Assembly: GCF_004123295.1 (NCBI RefSeq)
Contig: NZ_SDMK01000001.1
Span: 1,488,001 to 1,552,000 of the forward strand
Origin: Silvibacterium dinghuense
GTDB taxonomy: Bacteria; Acidobacteriota; Terriglobia; Terriglobales; Acidobacteriaceae
Direction: 5' to 3'
Length of the DNA stretch: 64,000 bases
Shown: one piece after another, positions 51,076 to 59,410 of the stretch
How positions within the stretch are numbered: the first letter of the stretch is position 1
Layout of the letters: each line of letters starts with the position of its first letter
The notes under the pieces: generated by a model
What the model was told of the DNA's origin: nothing
The model's input: the letters and a program-made list of their open reading frames with translations, nothing else
Database searches by the model: none
Program-made: the position numbers and the translations under genes

Positions 51076-52050
51076 ATGACGAACTCCATCCCCCGCGTTC
51101 TTCTCGGCAAATCCGATCTCAACGTCCCCACCCTCTGCCTGGGCGGCAATGTCTTCGGCTGGACCGTTCCTGAGTCCGAAGCTTTCCGTCAGCTCGATGC
51201 GGCGCTGGAAGCGGGCCTCAATTTCATCGATACTGCCGACGTCTATTCCCGCTGGGCTCCCGGCAATCAGGGAGGCGAATCCGAGACGATCCTCGGCAAG
51301 TGGTTCGCAAAAAGCGGCAAGCGCAAGGATGTGATCCTGGCCACCAAGGTCGGCATGGACATGGGTGAGGGAAAGAGCGGCCTCAAGCCCGCCTATATCG
51401 AGCAGGCCGTCGAAGCCTCGCTGCGCCGCCTGCAAACCGATGCCATCGACCTCTACCAGGCGCACCGCGACGACGAGTCGACGCCACTCGAAGAGACTCT
51501 CGCAGCCTTCGACAAACTCGTCAAAGCCGGCAAAGTTCGCTATATCGGAGCGTCAAACTATAAAGGTGCGCGGCTTGCTGAGGCCCTCAAGGTCAGCCGG
51601 GACAACGGCCTCGCCGCGTATGTCTCCCTGCAGCCGCATTACAGTCTGGTCGAACGTAAGGACTTCGAGTCCGACCTGCTCCCCGTCGTCGAGCAGCACA
51701 AGCTGGGCGTGATTCCCTACTTTTCGCTGGCCAGCGGCTTCCTGACCGGCAAATACCACAGCAAGACGGACGCCGAGGGCCAGGCCCGCGCCGGCATGGT
51801 CGGCAAATACCTCAACGATCGAGGCTTCGCCGTCGTCTCCGCGCTCGAAGAGGTGGCGGAAGCCCATCAGTCCACGCCTGCGCGGGTGGCTCTCGCCTGG
51901 CTCATCGCCCAGCCCGGCATTACCGCACCTATCGCCAGCGCAACCAAGGAGAAGCACCTCACCGATCTCGTCGAAGCGACGAAGCTCTCACTCTCCAAAG
52001 GCGATATCGAGAAGCTGAATACGGTCAGCAACGGCAAAATCGCCGAGTAA
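51076..52050 (+). CDS. Aldo/keto reductase
   Basis: The 324-residue TIM-barrel oxidoreductase has the conserved catalytic tetrad: Asp and Tyr in NFIDTADVYSRWAPG, Lys in ILATKVG and His in LYQAHRDD. NADPH-binding segments are present (GASNYKG, LASGFLTGKY, PIASATKEKHL). It reduces aldehydes or ketones, or acts as a sugar dehydrogenase; the specific substrate is not predictable. Start set at the ATG at 51076 because the motif TNSIPRVLLGKSDLNVP directly follows, as is normal for the family; the longer frame has only an atypical Arg/His-rich extension. No clear ribosome site precedes it. Confidence 0.9.
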   Translation: MTNSIPRVLLGKSDLNVPTLCLGGNVFGWTVPESEAFRQLDAALEAGLNFIDTADVYSRWAPGNQGGESETILGKWFAKSGKRKDVILATKVGMDMGEGKSGLKPAYIEQAVEASLRRLQTDAIDLYQAHRDDESTPLEETLAAFDKLVKAGKVRYIGASNYKGARLAEALKVSRDNGLAAYVSLQPHYSLVERKDFESDLLPVVEQHKLGVIPYFSLASGFLTGKYHSKTDAEGQARAGMVGKYLNDRGFAVVSALEEVAEAHQSTPARVALAWLIAQPGITAPIASATKEKHLTDLVEATKLSLSKGDIEKLNTVSNGKIAE

Positions 52051-52493
52051 ATGAGAACAAAGCAAGAAGCGGTCAGCAGTCAGTCACAAGAGCGGCCAGT
52101 GGTTGGGTGCCGGGTGCCCCATCCATGACATGTCGTTTGTCATGGGTGGGGCTCACACCACTGCGCACAGGGCGATCCGCCTTCAGTACCCGCTCCGCTG
52201 GTCGCCATCAAGCATCCTGCGAACGCCCAGATCTCGAAACAACGGGATATGGGCACCCGTCTATCTTTCTTTATTCTTGAAAATCTTTGCGAGCTTTGCG
52301 GAACCTGGCGTTCTTGGCGCGAACCGGGATGTTGGTGGAGTGACAGAACCCTCTGTGCTCTCTGTGTCCTCTGTGGTGAATCTCTGTCGGTCCTGGCTTC
52401 CGTGAAGATTCTTCGGAGACTCCCCCATGACCAACAGCTTGTCATGGGCACCCGCTGCCGCGAAGCGGACATTTATAATCTCCGTTGGCAGAT
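52051..52493. repeat. Repeat-rich intergenic region before fabZ
   Basis: No gene is supported. The region holds a 15-pair hairpin with one mismatch (52116-52130 with 52138-52152), a half copy of the 49696 element (52168-52210), short repeats of CTTTGCG near 52284-52300, a degenerate CTCTGTG tandem tract (52350-52388) and a second CCCATGAC/GTCATGGG hairpin (52424-52431 with 52441-52448). The two hairpins share the CCATGAC core. The fabZ promoter must lie here too, but I cannot point to it. Confidence 0.6.
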
Positions 52494-53054
52494 ATGGAAA
52501 CTCCCAATCCCATCCTCGACGGCAAACAGGTGCTGGACATTAACGACATCATGTCCATCCTTCCGCACCGCTATCCATTCCTTCTCATCGACCGGCTCAT
52601 CGAAATCGAGCGGAAGAAGCGCATCGTCGCCATCAAGAACGTGAGCATCAACGAGCCCTTCTTCGCCGGCCACTTCCCGAACTATCCGATCATGCCGGGC
52701 GTGCTCATCGTTGAGTCCATCGCCCAGGCGGGCGGCGCGCTGCTGCTGACGGAAGTCCCTGACCGCGACCAGAAGCTGATGGTTTTCACCGGCATCGAGC
52801 GGGCGAAGTTCCGCCGCCCCGTCGTCCCCGGCGATCAGCTGCGCATCGAGATCGACGTGCTCAACTGGAAGCCCCGTGCCGTGCGCATGAAGGGAAGCTG
52901 CTTCGTGGAAGGCAAGCTCGCCTGCGAGGCGACAGTGATGTGCCAGCTCGTTCCGCGCCAACCGCAGCAGTCCGCAGCTCCGGCCGCCGGCGAAGAACCA
53001 GCCTCAACTCTCACGACAGAAGCGCCTGCGCTTGAGCCAGTGAGCCAGCAGTGA
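52494..53054 (+). CDS. fabZ: 3-hydroxyacyl-ACP dehydratase FabZ
   Basis: Start taken at the ATG at 52494. The 186-residue cytosolic enzyme dehydrates beta-hydroxyacyl-ACP in fatty acid synthesis. It shows ILPHRYPFLLIDR with the catalytic His and GHFPNYPIMPGVLIVESIAQ with the catalytic Glu, and a typical hot-dog fold length up to about residue 150. A Pro/Ala/Glu-rich tail of about 35 residues is added, not part of the catalytic domain. The GTG of lpxA overlaps its stop (GTGA). The fabZ-lpxA pairing is classical: both use hydroxyacyl-ACP, balancing phospholipids against lipid A. Confidence 0.95.
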   Translation: METPNPILDGKQVLDINDIMSILPHRYPFLLIDRLIEIERKKRIVAIKNVSINEPFFAGHFPNYPIMPGVLIVESIAQAGGALLLTEVPDRDQKLMVFTGIERAKFRRPVVPGDQLRIEIDVLNWKPRAVRMKGSCFVEGKLACEATVMCQLVPRQPQQSAAPAAGEEPASTLTTEAPALEPVSQQ

Positions 53055-53827
53055 GCATCCATCCCACCGCCATCGTCGCGCCTGGCGCGGTCGTGCCGGA
53101 GTCCTGCACCGTGGGGCCTTATTGCACCATCGGCCCCAACGTCATCCTCGGCCAAGGCTGCGAGCTCGTCTCGCACGTCGTCCTCGATGGCCACCTCACC
53201 GTGGGCGCACGCAACCGCTTCTTCCCTTTTGCCTGCGTCGGCGTGCCGCCGCAGGATTTGAAGTACAAGGGCGAGCCCACCGGCGCCACACTCGGCGATG
53301 ACAACACCATCCGCGAGTCGGTGACCATCTCGCGCGGCACCGTTGGCGGAGGAGGCACCACCCGGGTCGGCTCAGGCTGCCTCATCATGGCCTACGCGCA
53401 CATCGGTCATGACTCGGTCGTCGGCAACTCCTGCATCCTGGCCAATGCAGCCACGCTTGCCGGTCACGTCGTCGTCGAGGACTATGCCGTCGTCGGCGCG
53501 CTCAATCAGGTGCACCAGTTTTGCCGCATCGGCAAGTATGCTTACCTTGGCGGAGGCACCACCGTTACGCAGGATGTGCTGCCCTTCTCGCTGACCTCGG
53601 CCAAGCGCGAAACCCACGCCTACAGCGTGAACAAGGTTGGCCTCGAGCGCCGCGGCTTCACCAAGGAACAGCTCCGCGCCATCCAGTACGCCTACCGCGT
53701 GCTGCTCGCCGCCAAGCTCAATACCTCGCAAGCCATCGAACGGTTGAAGAGCGAAGGCATTGCCACCGAAGACGTGGATTACCTGATCACCTTCATCGAA
53801 TCCGCCGCCCGCGGCATTCACAAGTAA
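53051..53827 (+). CDS. lpxA: UDP-N-acetylglucosamine O-acyltransferase LpxA
   Basis: A 258-residue protein with a GTG start, coupled to fabZ. It catalyses the first step of lipid A synthesis, transferring a 3-hydroxyacyl chain from ACP to UDP-GlcNAc. The N-terminal two thirds are left-handed beta-helix hexapeptide repeats (IHPTAIVAPGAVVPESCTVG, IGPNVILGQGC), with the catalytic His region AYAHIGHDSVVGNSC and GALNQVHQFCRIGKYAYLGG. The C-terminal helices (FTKEQLRAIQYAYRVLL) are those of LpxA. The length is the family's usual length. Its presence indicates a lipopolysaccharide-type outer membrane. Confidence 0.95.
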   Translation: MSIHPTAIVAPGAVVPESCTVGPYCTIGPNVILGQGCELVSHVVLDGHLTVGARNRFFPFACVGVPPQDLKYKGEPTGATLGDDNTIRESVTISRGTVGGGGTTRVGSGCLIMAYAHIGHDSVVGNSCILANAATLAGHVVVEDYAVVGALNQVHQFCRIGKYAYLGGGTTVTQDVLPFSLTSAKRETHAYSVNKVGLERRGFTKEQLRAIQYAYRVLLAAKLNTSQAIERLKSEGIATEDVDYLITFIESAARGIHK

Positions 53828-53834
53828 AGCAATC

Positions 53835-54713
53835 ATGTCGAAACTCGGTCTCATCGCCGGCAACGGCCGCTTCCCCTTTCTGCTCCTCGATGCGGCCCGC
53901 GCCCACGGCGTCGAAGTCGTCGTCGCTGCGATCAAAGAGGAAACCGAGCCCGAGATCGAAGACCGAGCCCGCGCCGACAGCGGCATCCGCGTGCACTGGC
54001 TCTCGCTCGGTGAGCTCTCCAGGCTCATCGACACCTTCCACAAGGAAGGCGTCTCGCGCGCGGTGATGGCCGGCCAGGTGAAGCACAAGCAGATCTTCTC
54101 GAGCATCCGCCCGGACTGGCGCCTGGCGAAGCTGCTGCTTTCGCTGCGCACCAAAAATACCGATATGCTGCTCGGCGCGGTGGCGAAGGTTCTGGGCGAC
54201 GAAGGCATTGAGCTGGTCTCCTCGACCTCATATCTGGAACCACTGCTCGCGCCTGCCGGCGTACTCACGAAACGCGCGCCCAATGAGACGGAGCAGCGCG
54301 ACATCGACTACGGCCGCACTGTGGCTCTTGCGATCGCCGGCTACGACATCGGACAAACCGTGGTCATCGCCAGCCAGGCCTGCGTAGCGATCGAAGCGAT
54401 GGAAGGCACCGATGCGGCCATCGAGCGCGCCGGCGCGCTCATGCAGACGCTCCGTGATGCGTCGTCAGGGGATGCAGCCTCCACGCCCCAGGAAACGACG
54501 CTGGAGCGCAGCCTGACCGTCATCAAGGTTGCCAAGCCCAAGCAGGACATGCGCTTCGACGTGCCAGTCATCGGCATCCGCACGCTTGAAACGATGCGCC
54601 GCGCCGGAGCTACCTGCCTGGCTCTCGAAGCCGAACGCACGCTGCTCTTTGACCGCGAGGAACTGGTGCACCTCGCCGATGAGGCCGGCATCGCCATCGT
54701 CGCCGTCAGCTGA
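53835..54713 (+). CDS. lpxI: UDP-2,3-diacylglucosamine pyrophosphatase LpxI
   Basis: The 292-residue protein matches LpxI (DUF1009), which hydrolyses UDP-2,3-diacylglucosamine to lipid X, replacing LpxH in many non-enteric bacteria. Landmarks are LGLIAGNGRFPFLLLDAAR at the N-terminus, AVMAGQVKHKQIF, RTKNTDMLLGAVAKVL and, in the C-terminal catalytic half, GYDIGQTVVIASQACVAIEAMEGTD and KPKQDMRFDVPVIG with the conserved acidic residues. It begins seven bases after lpxA, so fabZ-lpxA-lpxI form an operon. Confidence 0.93.
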   Translation: MSKLGLIAGNGRFPFLLLDAARAHGVEVVVAAIKEETEPEIEDRARADSGIRVHWLSLGELSRLIDTFHKEGVSRAVMAGQVKHKQIFSSIRPDWRLAKLLLSLRTKNTDMLLGAVAKVLGDEGIELVSSTSYLEPLLAPAGVLTKRAPNETEQRDIDYGRTVALAIAGYDIGQTVVIASQACVAIEAMEGTDAAIERAGALMQTLRDASSGDAASTPQETTLERSLTVIKVAKPKQDMRFDVPVIGIRTLETMRRAGATCLALEAERTLLFDREELVHLADEAGIAIVAVS

Positions 54714-54768
54714 CCAGAGCGCGTAACGGGCGTCATAATTGTCTATCCCGAGGAGGCGCATCCCACCG

Positions 54769-55614
54769 ATGTTCACTCTGTGCTCCAGGGCATCCCTCAC
54801 AGCGATCCTGCTCGCCGCGATCCTTGGCCATGCACCTGCGCTCTCCGCACAGCAGTCCGGTGCGCCCAGCCTGAAGCAGATCCTCGAACATCTCGAAGCT
54901 AACCTGCGGCACTACGATTCCAGCGTTCCCAGTCTCTTTTGTGAAGAACACGCTGTTTCCTCTCAGACAGAACACAACCTGCCCGAAGAGCAGACCGTCA
55001 CCGGCTCCATCTTCCGCCTCCGGCGCACCGCCGGCCCCGGCAATACCACATCGCTGGTTGAGTCCCGCGAGATCAAGAGCGTCGACGGCAAGCCGGCGCG
55101 CTCCCAGGACATCGATGGCCCAGCCCTGGTAAGCGGAATCTTCGAAGGCGGCCTCGCCGTCGCCTCGCTCGAGCAGAGCGGCTGCATGGACTACACCCTG
55201 CAGCCGCCCGACAGGAAGCATCCCGGCGGACCCTACATCATCCGCTTCTCGACGGACCTCACTCCAGCCAACTCCGCCAACTGCTTTCTCAAGGAAAAGA
55301 GCAAAGGCCGCGTCTTTGTCGATCCCGCATCGATGCAGATTACGCACCTGGAGATCCTCACTCCACGCCACGTCATGGAAGAAGGAAATGCCTTCTCACC
55401 CAGGGTTGTCGGCAAGCGCGATCTCACCGTCGACTATGCGCCGGTCCTTCTCGGCAGCGAAAGCTTCTGGCTGCCTTCCGCCATCACCATGCGCATCACC
55501 CGGGGTTCGGACTTTCACCCTACTATCTGGTCTTTTCAGGCCACCTACGTCAACTACCATCGGATGGAAGTCACGACACGCATCGTCCCTGAAGGCGAAA
55601 CACCCCAGCCGTAA
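54769..55614 (+). CDS. Secreted hypothetical protein
   Basis: Start chosen at the ATG at 54769: AGGAGG lies 12 bases upstream and a signal peptide begins (LTAILLAAILGHAPALSAQQ); a TTG ten codons earlier is less likely. The 281-residue protein has two N-terminal landmarks common in related acidobacterial proteins (SLFCEEHAVSSQ, VESREIKSVDG), then a beta-rich domain with FVDPASMQITHLEILTPRHV and a C-terminal VNYHRMEVTTRIVPEG. The alternating strands suggest a lipocalin- or LolA-like barrel facing the periplasm, which would fit next to lipid A genes, but I do not recognise a family. Confidence 0.65.
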   Translation: MFTLCSRASLTAILLAAILGHAPALSAQQSGAPSLKQILEHLEANLRHYDSSVPSLFCEEHAVSSQTEHNLPEEQTVTGSIFRLRRTAGPGNTTSLVESREIKSVDGKPARSQDIDGPALVSGIFEGGLAVASLEQSGCMDYTLQPPDRKHPGGPYIIRFSTDLTPANSANCFLKEKSKGRVFVDPASMQITHLEILTPRHVMEEGNAFSPRVVGKRDLTVDYAPVLLGSESFWLPSAITMRITRGSDFHPTIWSFQATYVNYHRMEVTTRIVPEGETPQP

Positions 55615-55722
55615 TCTCTGCATCTTCACCGGCAAACTCTTGCTGCTGCAACCACGGCTTGCCGCGAAAGTGCTCTAATAATTCCGTCGAGCCATTCCAT
55701 CCGCACCTCGCAGGAGAACCGT

Positions 55723-56274
55723 ATGTCCCGCACCGTATTGATCGCCGCCGCAGTTGTCGTCGTCATCCTGGGCGCACTCGTCGTGCGCAGCTTCGCCGCC
55801 GACGCCGGCACCCTCCCGCAGGAAGGGCAGACCGCACCCACCTTTACCCTGCCCAACCAGGAAGGCCAGTCCATCAGCCTCGATAGCTACAAGGGCAAGT
55901 GGGTGGTCCTCTACTTCTATCCCAAGGACATGACCTCCGGCTGCACGCTCGAGGCGCACAACTTCCAGCGCGACCTCGACAAGTACAAGGCCGCGAACGC
56001 CGTCATCCTCGGCGTGTCGGTCGATTCGGTCGATAGCCACAAGCAGTTCTGCACCAAGGACTCGCTCAGCTTCAACCTGCTCGCCGATCCGGACAAGAAC
56101 ACCGTCAACGCATACGGCTCGCTCGGCAACTACATGGGTATCAAGATCGCGAACCGCAACACCTTCCTCATCGACCCCAACGGCAAGATCGTGAAGGTGT
56201 GGACCAAGGTTTCGCCCGGCGGACACAGCGATGAGGTCCTCACCGCACTGGCAGGCTTTGAGAAGAAGGGTTGA
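55723..56274 (+). CDS. BCP-type peroxiredoxin with N-terminal membrane/signal segment
   Basis: A 183-residue thiol peroxidase. Residues 1-26 form a hydrophobic signal or anchor (VLIAAAVVVVILGALVV, then RSFAADA), so it should work outside the inner membrane. The AhpC/TSA domain follows with LYFYPKDMTSGCTLEAHNF, where the Cys in SGCT is the peroxidatic residue, and a second Cys in KQFCTKDSLSF is the likely resolving residue. NRNTFLIDPNGKIVKVW is the typical late strand pair. It reduces hydrogen or lipid hydroperoxides. Cytosolic Bcp lacks the leader seen here. Confidence 0.9.
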   Translation: MSRTVLIAAAVVVVILGALVVRSFAADAGTLPQEGQTAPTFTLPNQEGQSISLDSYKGKWVVLYFYPKDMTSGCTLEAHNFQRDLDKYKAANAVILGVSVDSVDSHKQFCTKDSLSFNLLADPDKNTVNAYGSLGNYMGIKIANRNTFLIDPNGKIVKVWTKVSPGGHSDEVLTALAGFEKKG

Positions 56275-56278
56275 GCAT

Positions 56279-56722
56279 TTGCCGGCTTCTATCGCTGAAA
56301 GTTTTCGTGACGGCTGCGCAGCGCTTGAATCCGCGCTGCGCGCCGTGCCTGAAGCGTTGGCGGACACTCCCTGGCGCGCCGGCGGCTGGACACGCAAACA
56401 AATCCTCGGCCACATGATTGACTCTGCCGCAAACAATCACCAGCGATTCGTGCGCGCTGCGATTGACGGCGATTACACCGGGCCTTTCTATCAACAGGAA
56501 GCCTGGGTCGAAGCGCATGGTTATACCGCCATGTCCTGGCCCGTGCTGCTCCGCTGGTGGCAGAACTACCATGAGCTGCTGATTGCCGTGGTCGAGCGCA
56601 TTCCCAGCGAGCGCCTCGATTCTCCCTGCCGGGTTGGTACCAATCCGCCCGTCACCCTCGCCTTTCTCATCGAGGATTACCTCGCCCATCAGCAGCACCA
56701 TTTGCGCCAGATCCAGAGCTAG
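56279..56722 (+). CDS. DinB-like four-helix protein
   Basis: I favour a TTG start at 56279, five bases after the peroxiredoxin stop and preceded by AGAAGG. An ATG at 56231 would overlap that gene by 44 bases. The product of about 147 residues matches the DinB/YfiT-like helical bundle: WRAGGWTRKQILGHMIDSAANNHQRF with the first metal-binding His, and LIEDYLAHQQHHLRQI with the His-rich C-terminal helix completing a three-His site. These proteins are metal-binding and include thiol transferases for bacillithiol or mycothiol; the substrate here is unknown. Coupling to a peroxiredoxin hints at thiol redox work. Confidence 0.78.
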   Translation: MPASIAESFRDGCAALESALRAVPEALADTPWRAGGWTRKQILGHMIDSAANNHQRFVRAAIDGDYTGPFYQQEAWVEAHGYTAMSWPVLLRWWQNYHELLIAVVERIPSERLDSPCRVGTNPPVTLAFLIEDYLAHQQHHLRQIQS

Positions 56723-56726
56723 AACC

Positions 56727-59399
56727 TCATTCTGCGCGCAGCGCCGCCATGGGATCGGTCTTTGCCGCGCGCCATGCAGGCACCAGGCATGCGGCAATGG
56801 CCGCAGCCAGCAGCACCGCGACCGTTCCCGCATATACACCCGCATCGAGCGGCTTCGTCGCATAAAGCGTCGCGCGCAGCGCCTGCGTCGCTCCCAGGCT
56901 CACCACGATGCCGCATCCCAGCCCCCACAGCGCAGGTCGCAGGCCGCTCCCCAGCATCAGGCGCAGCACCTCTTCCCGCCGCGCGCCCAGCGCCATGCGA
57001 ATGCCTATCTCTCCGCGGCGCTGCGCCACCACGTACGAGAGCACGCCGTAGAGTCCCACCGCAGCTAACAACAGAGAAAGACCGGCGAACGCTCCCAGCA
57101 GCGTCGCGTTGCGCTGCGAGTCGGCCGTCGCCAGCCCCAGCACCTGGTTCATGGTGAGGATGCGCGTCACCGGCAGGTCTGCATCGAGCGAGGCCACGAT
57201 CTTCTGCACGGGCAATGCGAGTTGTTCCACATCGCCGCTACTCCGTATCACCAGCACCGCGTCGCTCGATGCAGGCGCGCCGGAGAAGATCGGAAACCAG
57301 ATCATGGGCCGCTCCTGTGCGCCCAGTTCCCACGGCGTATCGCCCACCACGCCAACCACTTCGAAGGTCTCGACATCCCATCCGAGCTGAGTGCGGATTA
57401 CCTGCCCCACCGCATCCTTTGCGCCGAAAAACTCGCGCGCAAAGAGGCGGCTCACTACCACCACGTGATGGTTGTCGAGCCGCTCGTTCTCCGCGAAGGT
57501 GCGCCCGCGCAGCAGAGGAATGCCCATGGCCGCGAAGTATCCGGGATCGGCGGTGCGGAAGAGCGGCTGGTCATGCGGTGAGGCACGGTTTTCATCTTCG
57601 CCCCGCAGCCACACGCTCCGGTCACTGTAGTAGCCGTCCCCCGGTACCACGTTGGTAAGGCCCGCGGCCTCGACGCCGCGCAATGCACGCACCTTTTCGA
57701 GCAATGCGGTATCGAGCGCCGCGATCTGCGCGGGCTGACGATAAGCATGGCCGCGCAGGAAGAAGCGCATGGTGAGGACGTTGTCGGTCGCGCAGCCGAT
57801 CTCTTCCCCCTTGAGCCGCAAAAAGCTGGTGAAGAGCAGCCCCGCGCAGACCAGCAGCACCACGGTGAGACCGACCTCGGCCGCCAGCAGCGAGCGCAGC
57901 AGCCGCGTGCGGCCCGCACCGGCGCTCATAGTGCGCGCATTGTCCTTGAGGGCTTCGGTCATTCCCCGCGAGCTGCTGCGCAGGCCGCCGCCGGTCGCGG
58001 CCAATGCAGGAACCAGCCCCGAGAGCACGCCGGTCAGCATGACCAGGCCCATCGCAAAGAGCAGCACCACGCCATCCACATGCACGCTCTCCGTCTGCGG
58101 AAGCCCATTCCAATGGCGCACCAGCCAGCGTACCGCGAGCATGGCCAGCGCCATGCCTGCTGCGCCGCCCGTCGCGCATAGCACCAGGCTCTCGGCCACC
58201 TGCTCGATGCACAGTCGCAACCGGCTCGAGCCCAGCGCCGTGCGCACCGCAATTTCCCTGCGGCGCCCCGCGCCGCGTGCCACCATCAGGTTGGCCAGAT
58301 TGAGGCATCCGATCAGCAACAGGCACCCCACGGCGGCTTGCAATACCAGCAGAGGCTGTCGCACGTCCCGCGCCATGTCACTCTGCATCGGACGCGTCTC
58401 CACCAGCTTGCGCACCGAGCCAGCCGCGCCGAATTGCGCCACGATCTGCCTCTGGATCGCCGTCAGCTCTGCGTCGGCGGCCTGCGCCGTCACGCCCGGC
58501 ATCAGCCGGCCGATCACGTGCGCCAGGTGCGCGTAGTGGTTGTCAATCAGCTTCGCCGCCGTATCGGCATGGAAAGGCACCCAGAGCGCGATCTCCCCAT
58601 CGGGATACGCAAACTCACGCGGCAGCACGCCGACGATAGTGTAGGCCTGCATGTTCAACCGCATCGTCGTGCCCAGCACCGCCGGGTTGCCGTGAAAGCG
58701 CCGCTCGAAGAGGTTCCAGCTCAGCACCGTGACCAGCGGGCCGCCGCTTGTGTCTTCCTGCGTCGAGAACCATCGCCCCAGCACGGGCCTTACACCCAGC
58801 ACCGGCAGCAGTTCAGCCGAGCCCGAGCCCGCCTCGACGAACTCCGGCAGCTCACCCGCCGCGCCCGCCATGTTGAAGCCGCTGACCCTCCAGATGGCCA
58901 TGCCCTCGAAGGCTGCCGTTTTGCGCCAATCATAGTAATCACCCGGAGCCACCAGGTTGCCCGAAGCCTCCTCACCCGGCGCGTCCATGCCGTAGACGGC
59001 CACCAGCCTCGAGGGCTGGGCAAAAGGCAGCGGCCGCAGCAGCACCGCGCGCACCAGTGTGAACAGCGCCACGTTTGCTCCGATGCCCAGTGCCACAATC
59101 GCCACCGCCGCCAGCGCAAAGCCCGGCGCGCGCCACAACGTCCGCGCTCCGCGCGAGAGATCGCGCAGCAGGATCTCCAGCCACGGCAGCCCGCGCTGCT
59201 CGCGCCATGCCTGCTGCGTCTGCGCATAGCCTCCATGCCGGATCAAGGCCTGCCGTCGCGCCTCCTGCTCGCTGAGACCACCTCGCACTCCATCTTCGAT
59301 CTCCATCGTCAGATGGCTCTCGAACTCTGCGGCAAAGTCGCCTTCGTCCTTGCGCCACACGCCCGCCAACCGCAGCAGAAATGCTCTCAGCTTCCGCAT
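56727..59399 (-). CDS. ADOP-type duplicated orphan permease (MacB/FtsX-like)
   Basis: Start at the ATG at 59399, with GGGAGG six bases upstream; the longer frame enters the upstream gene. The 890-residue protein has an N-terminal cytoplasmic helical module (FAAEFESHLTMEIEDGVRGG, EARRQALIRHGG), then a transmembrane helix (FALAAVAIVALGIGANVALF), a MacB-type periplasmic domain and an FtsX block of three helices, and then a second copy of periplasmic plus FtsX parts. This duplicated layout is the acidobacterial ADOP family. No ATPase gene is nearby. The role is unknown; MacB relatives use mechanotransmission to drive export or lipoprotein handling. Confidence 0.9.
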   Translation of the reverse strand: MRKLRAFLLRLAGVWRKDEGDFAAEFESHLTMEIEDGVRGGLSEQEARRQALIRHGGYAQTQQAWREQRGLPWLEILLRDLSRGARTLWRAPGFALAAVAIVALGIGANVALFTLVRAVLLRPLPFAQPSRLVAVYGMDAPGEEASGNLVAPGDYYDWRKTAAFEGMAIWRVSGFNMAGAAGELPEFVEAGSGSAELLPVLGVRPVLGRWFSTQEDTSGGPLVTVLSWNLFERRFHGNPAVLGTTMRLNMQAYTIVGVLPREFAYPDGEIALWVPFHADTAAKLIDNHYAHLAHVIGRLMPGVTAQAADAELTAIQRQIVAQFGAAGSVRKLVETRPMQSDMARDVRQPLLVLQAAVGCLLLIGCLNLANLMVARGAGRRREIAVRTALGSSRLRLCIEQVAESLVLCATGGAAGMALAMLAVRWLVRHWNGLPQTESVHVDGVVLLFAMGLVMLTGVLSGLVPALAATGGGLRSSSRGMTEALKDNARTMSAGAGRTRLLRSLLAAEVGLTVVLLVCAGLLFTSFLRLKGEEIGCATDNVLTMRFFLRGHAYRQPAQIAALDTALLEKVRALRGVEAAGLTNVVPGDGYYSDRSVWLRGEDENRASPHDQPLFRTADPGYFAAMGIPLLRGRTFAENERLDNHHVVVVSRLFAREFFGAKDAVGQVIRTQLGWDVETFEVVGVVGDTPWELGAQERPMIWFPIFSGAPASSDAVLVIRSSGDVEQLALPVQKIVASLDADLPVTRILTMNQVLGLATADSQRNATLLGAFAGLSLLLAAVGLYGVLSYVVAQRRGEIGIRMALGARREEVLRLMLGSGLRPALWGLGCGIVVSLGATQALRATLYATKPLDAGVYAGTVAVLLAAAIAACLVPAWRAAKTDPMAALRAE

Positions 59400-59410
59400 C
59401 GCGCCTCCCT

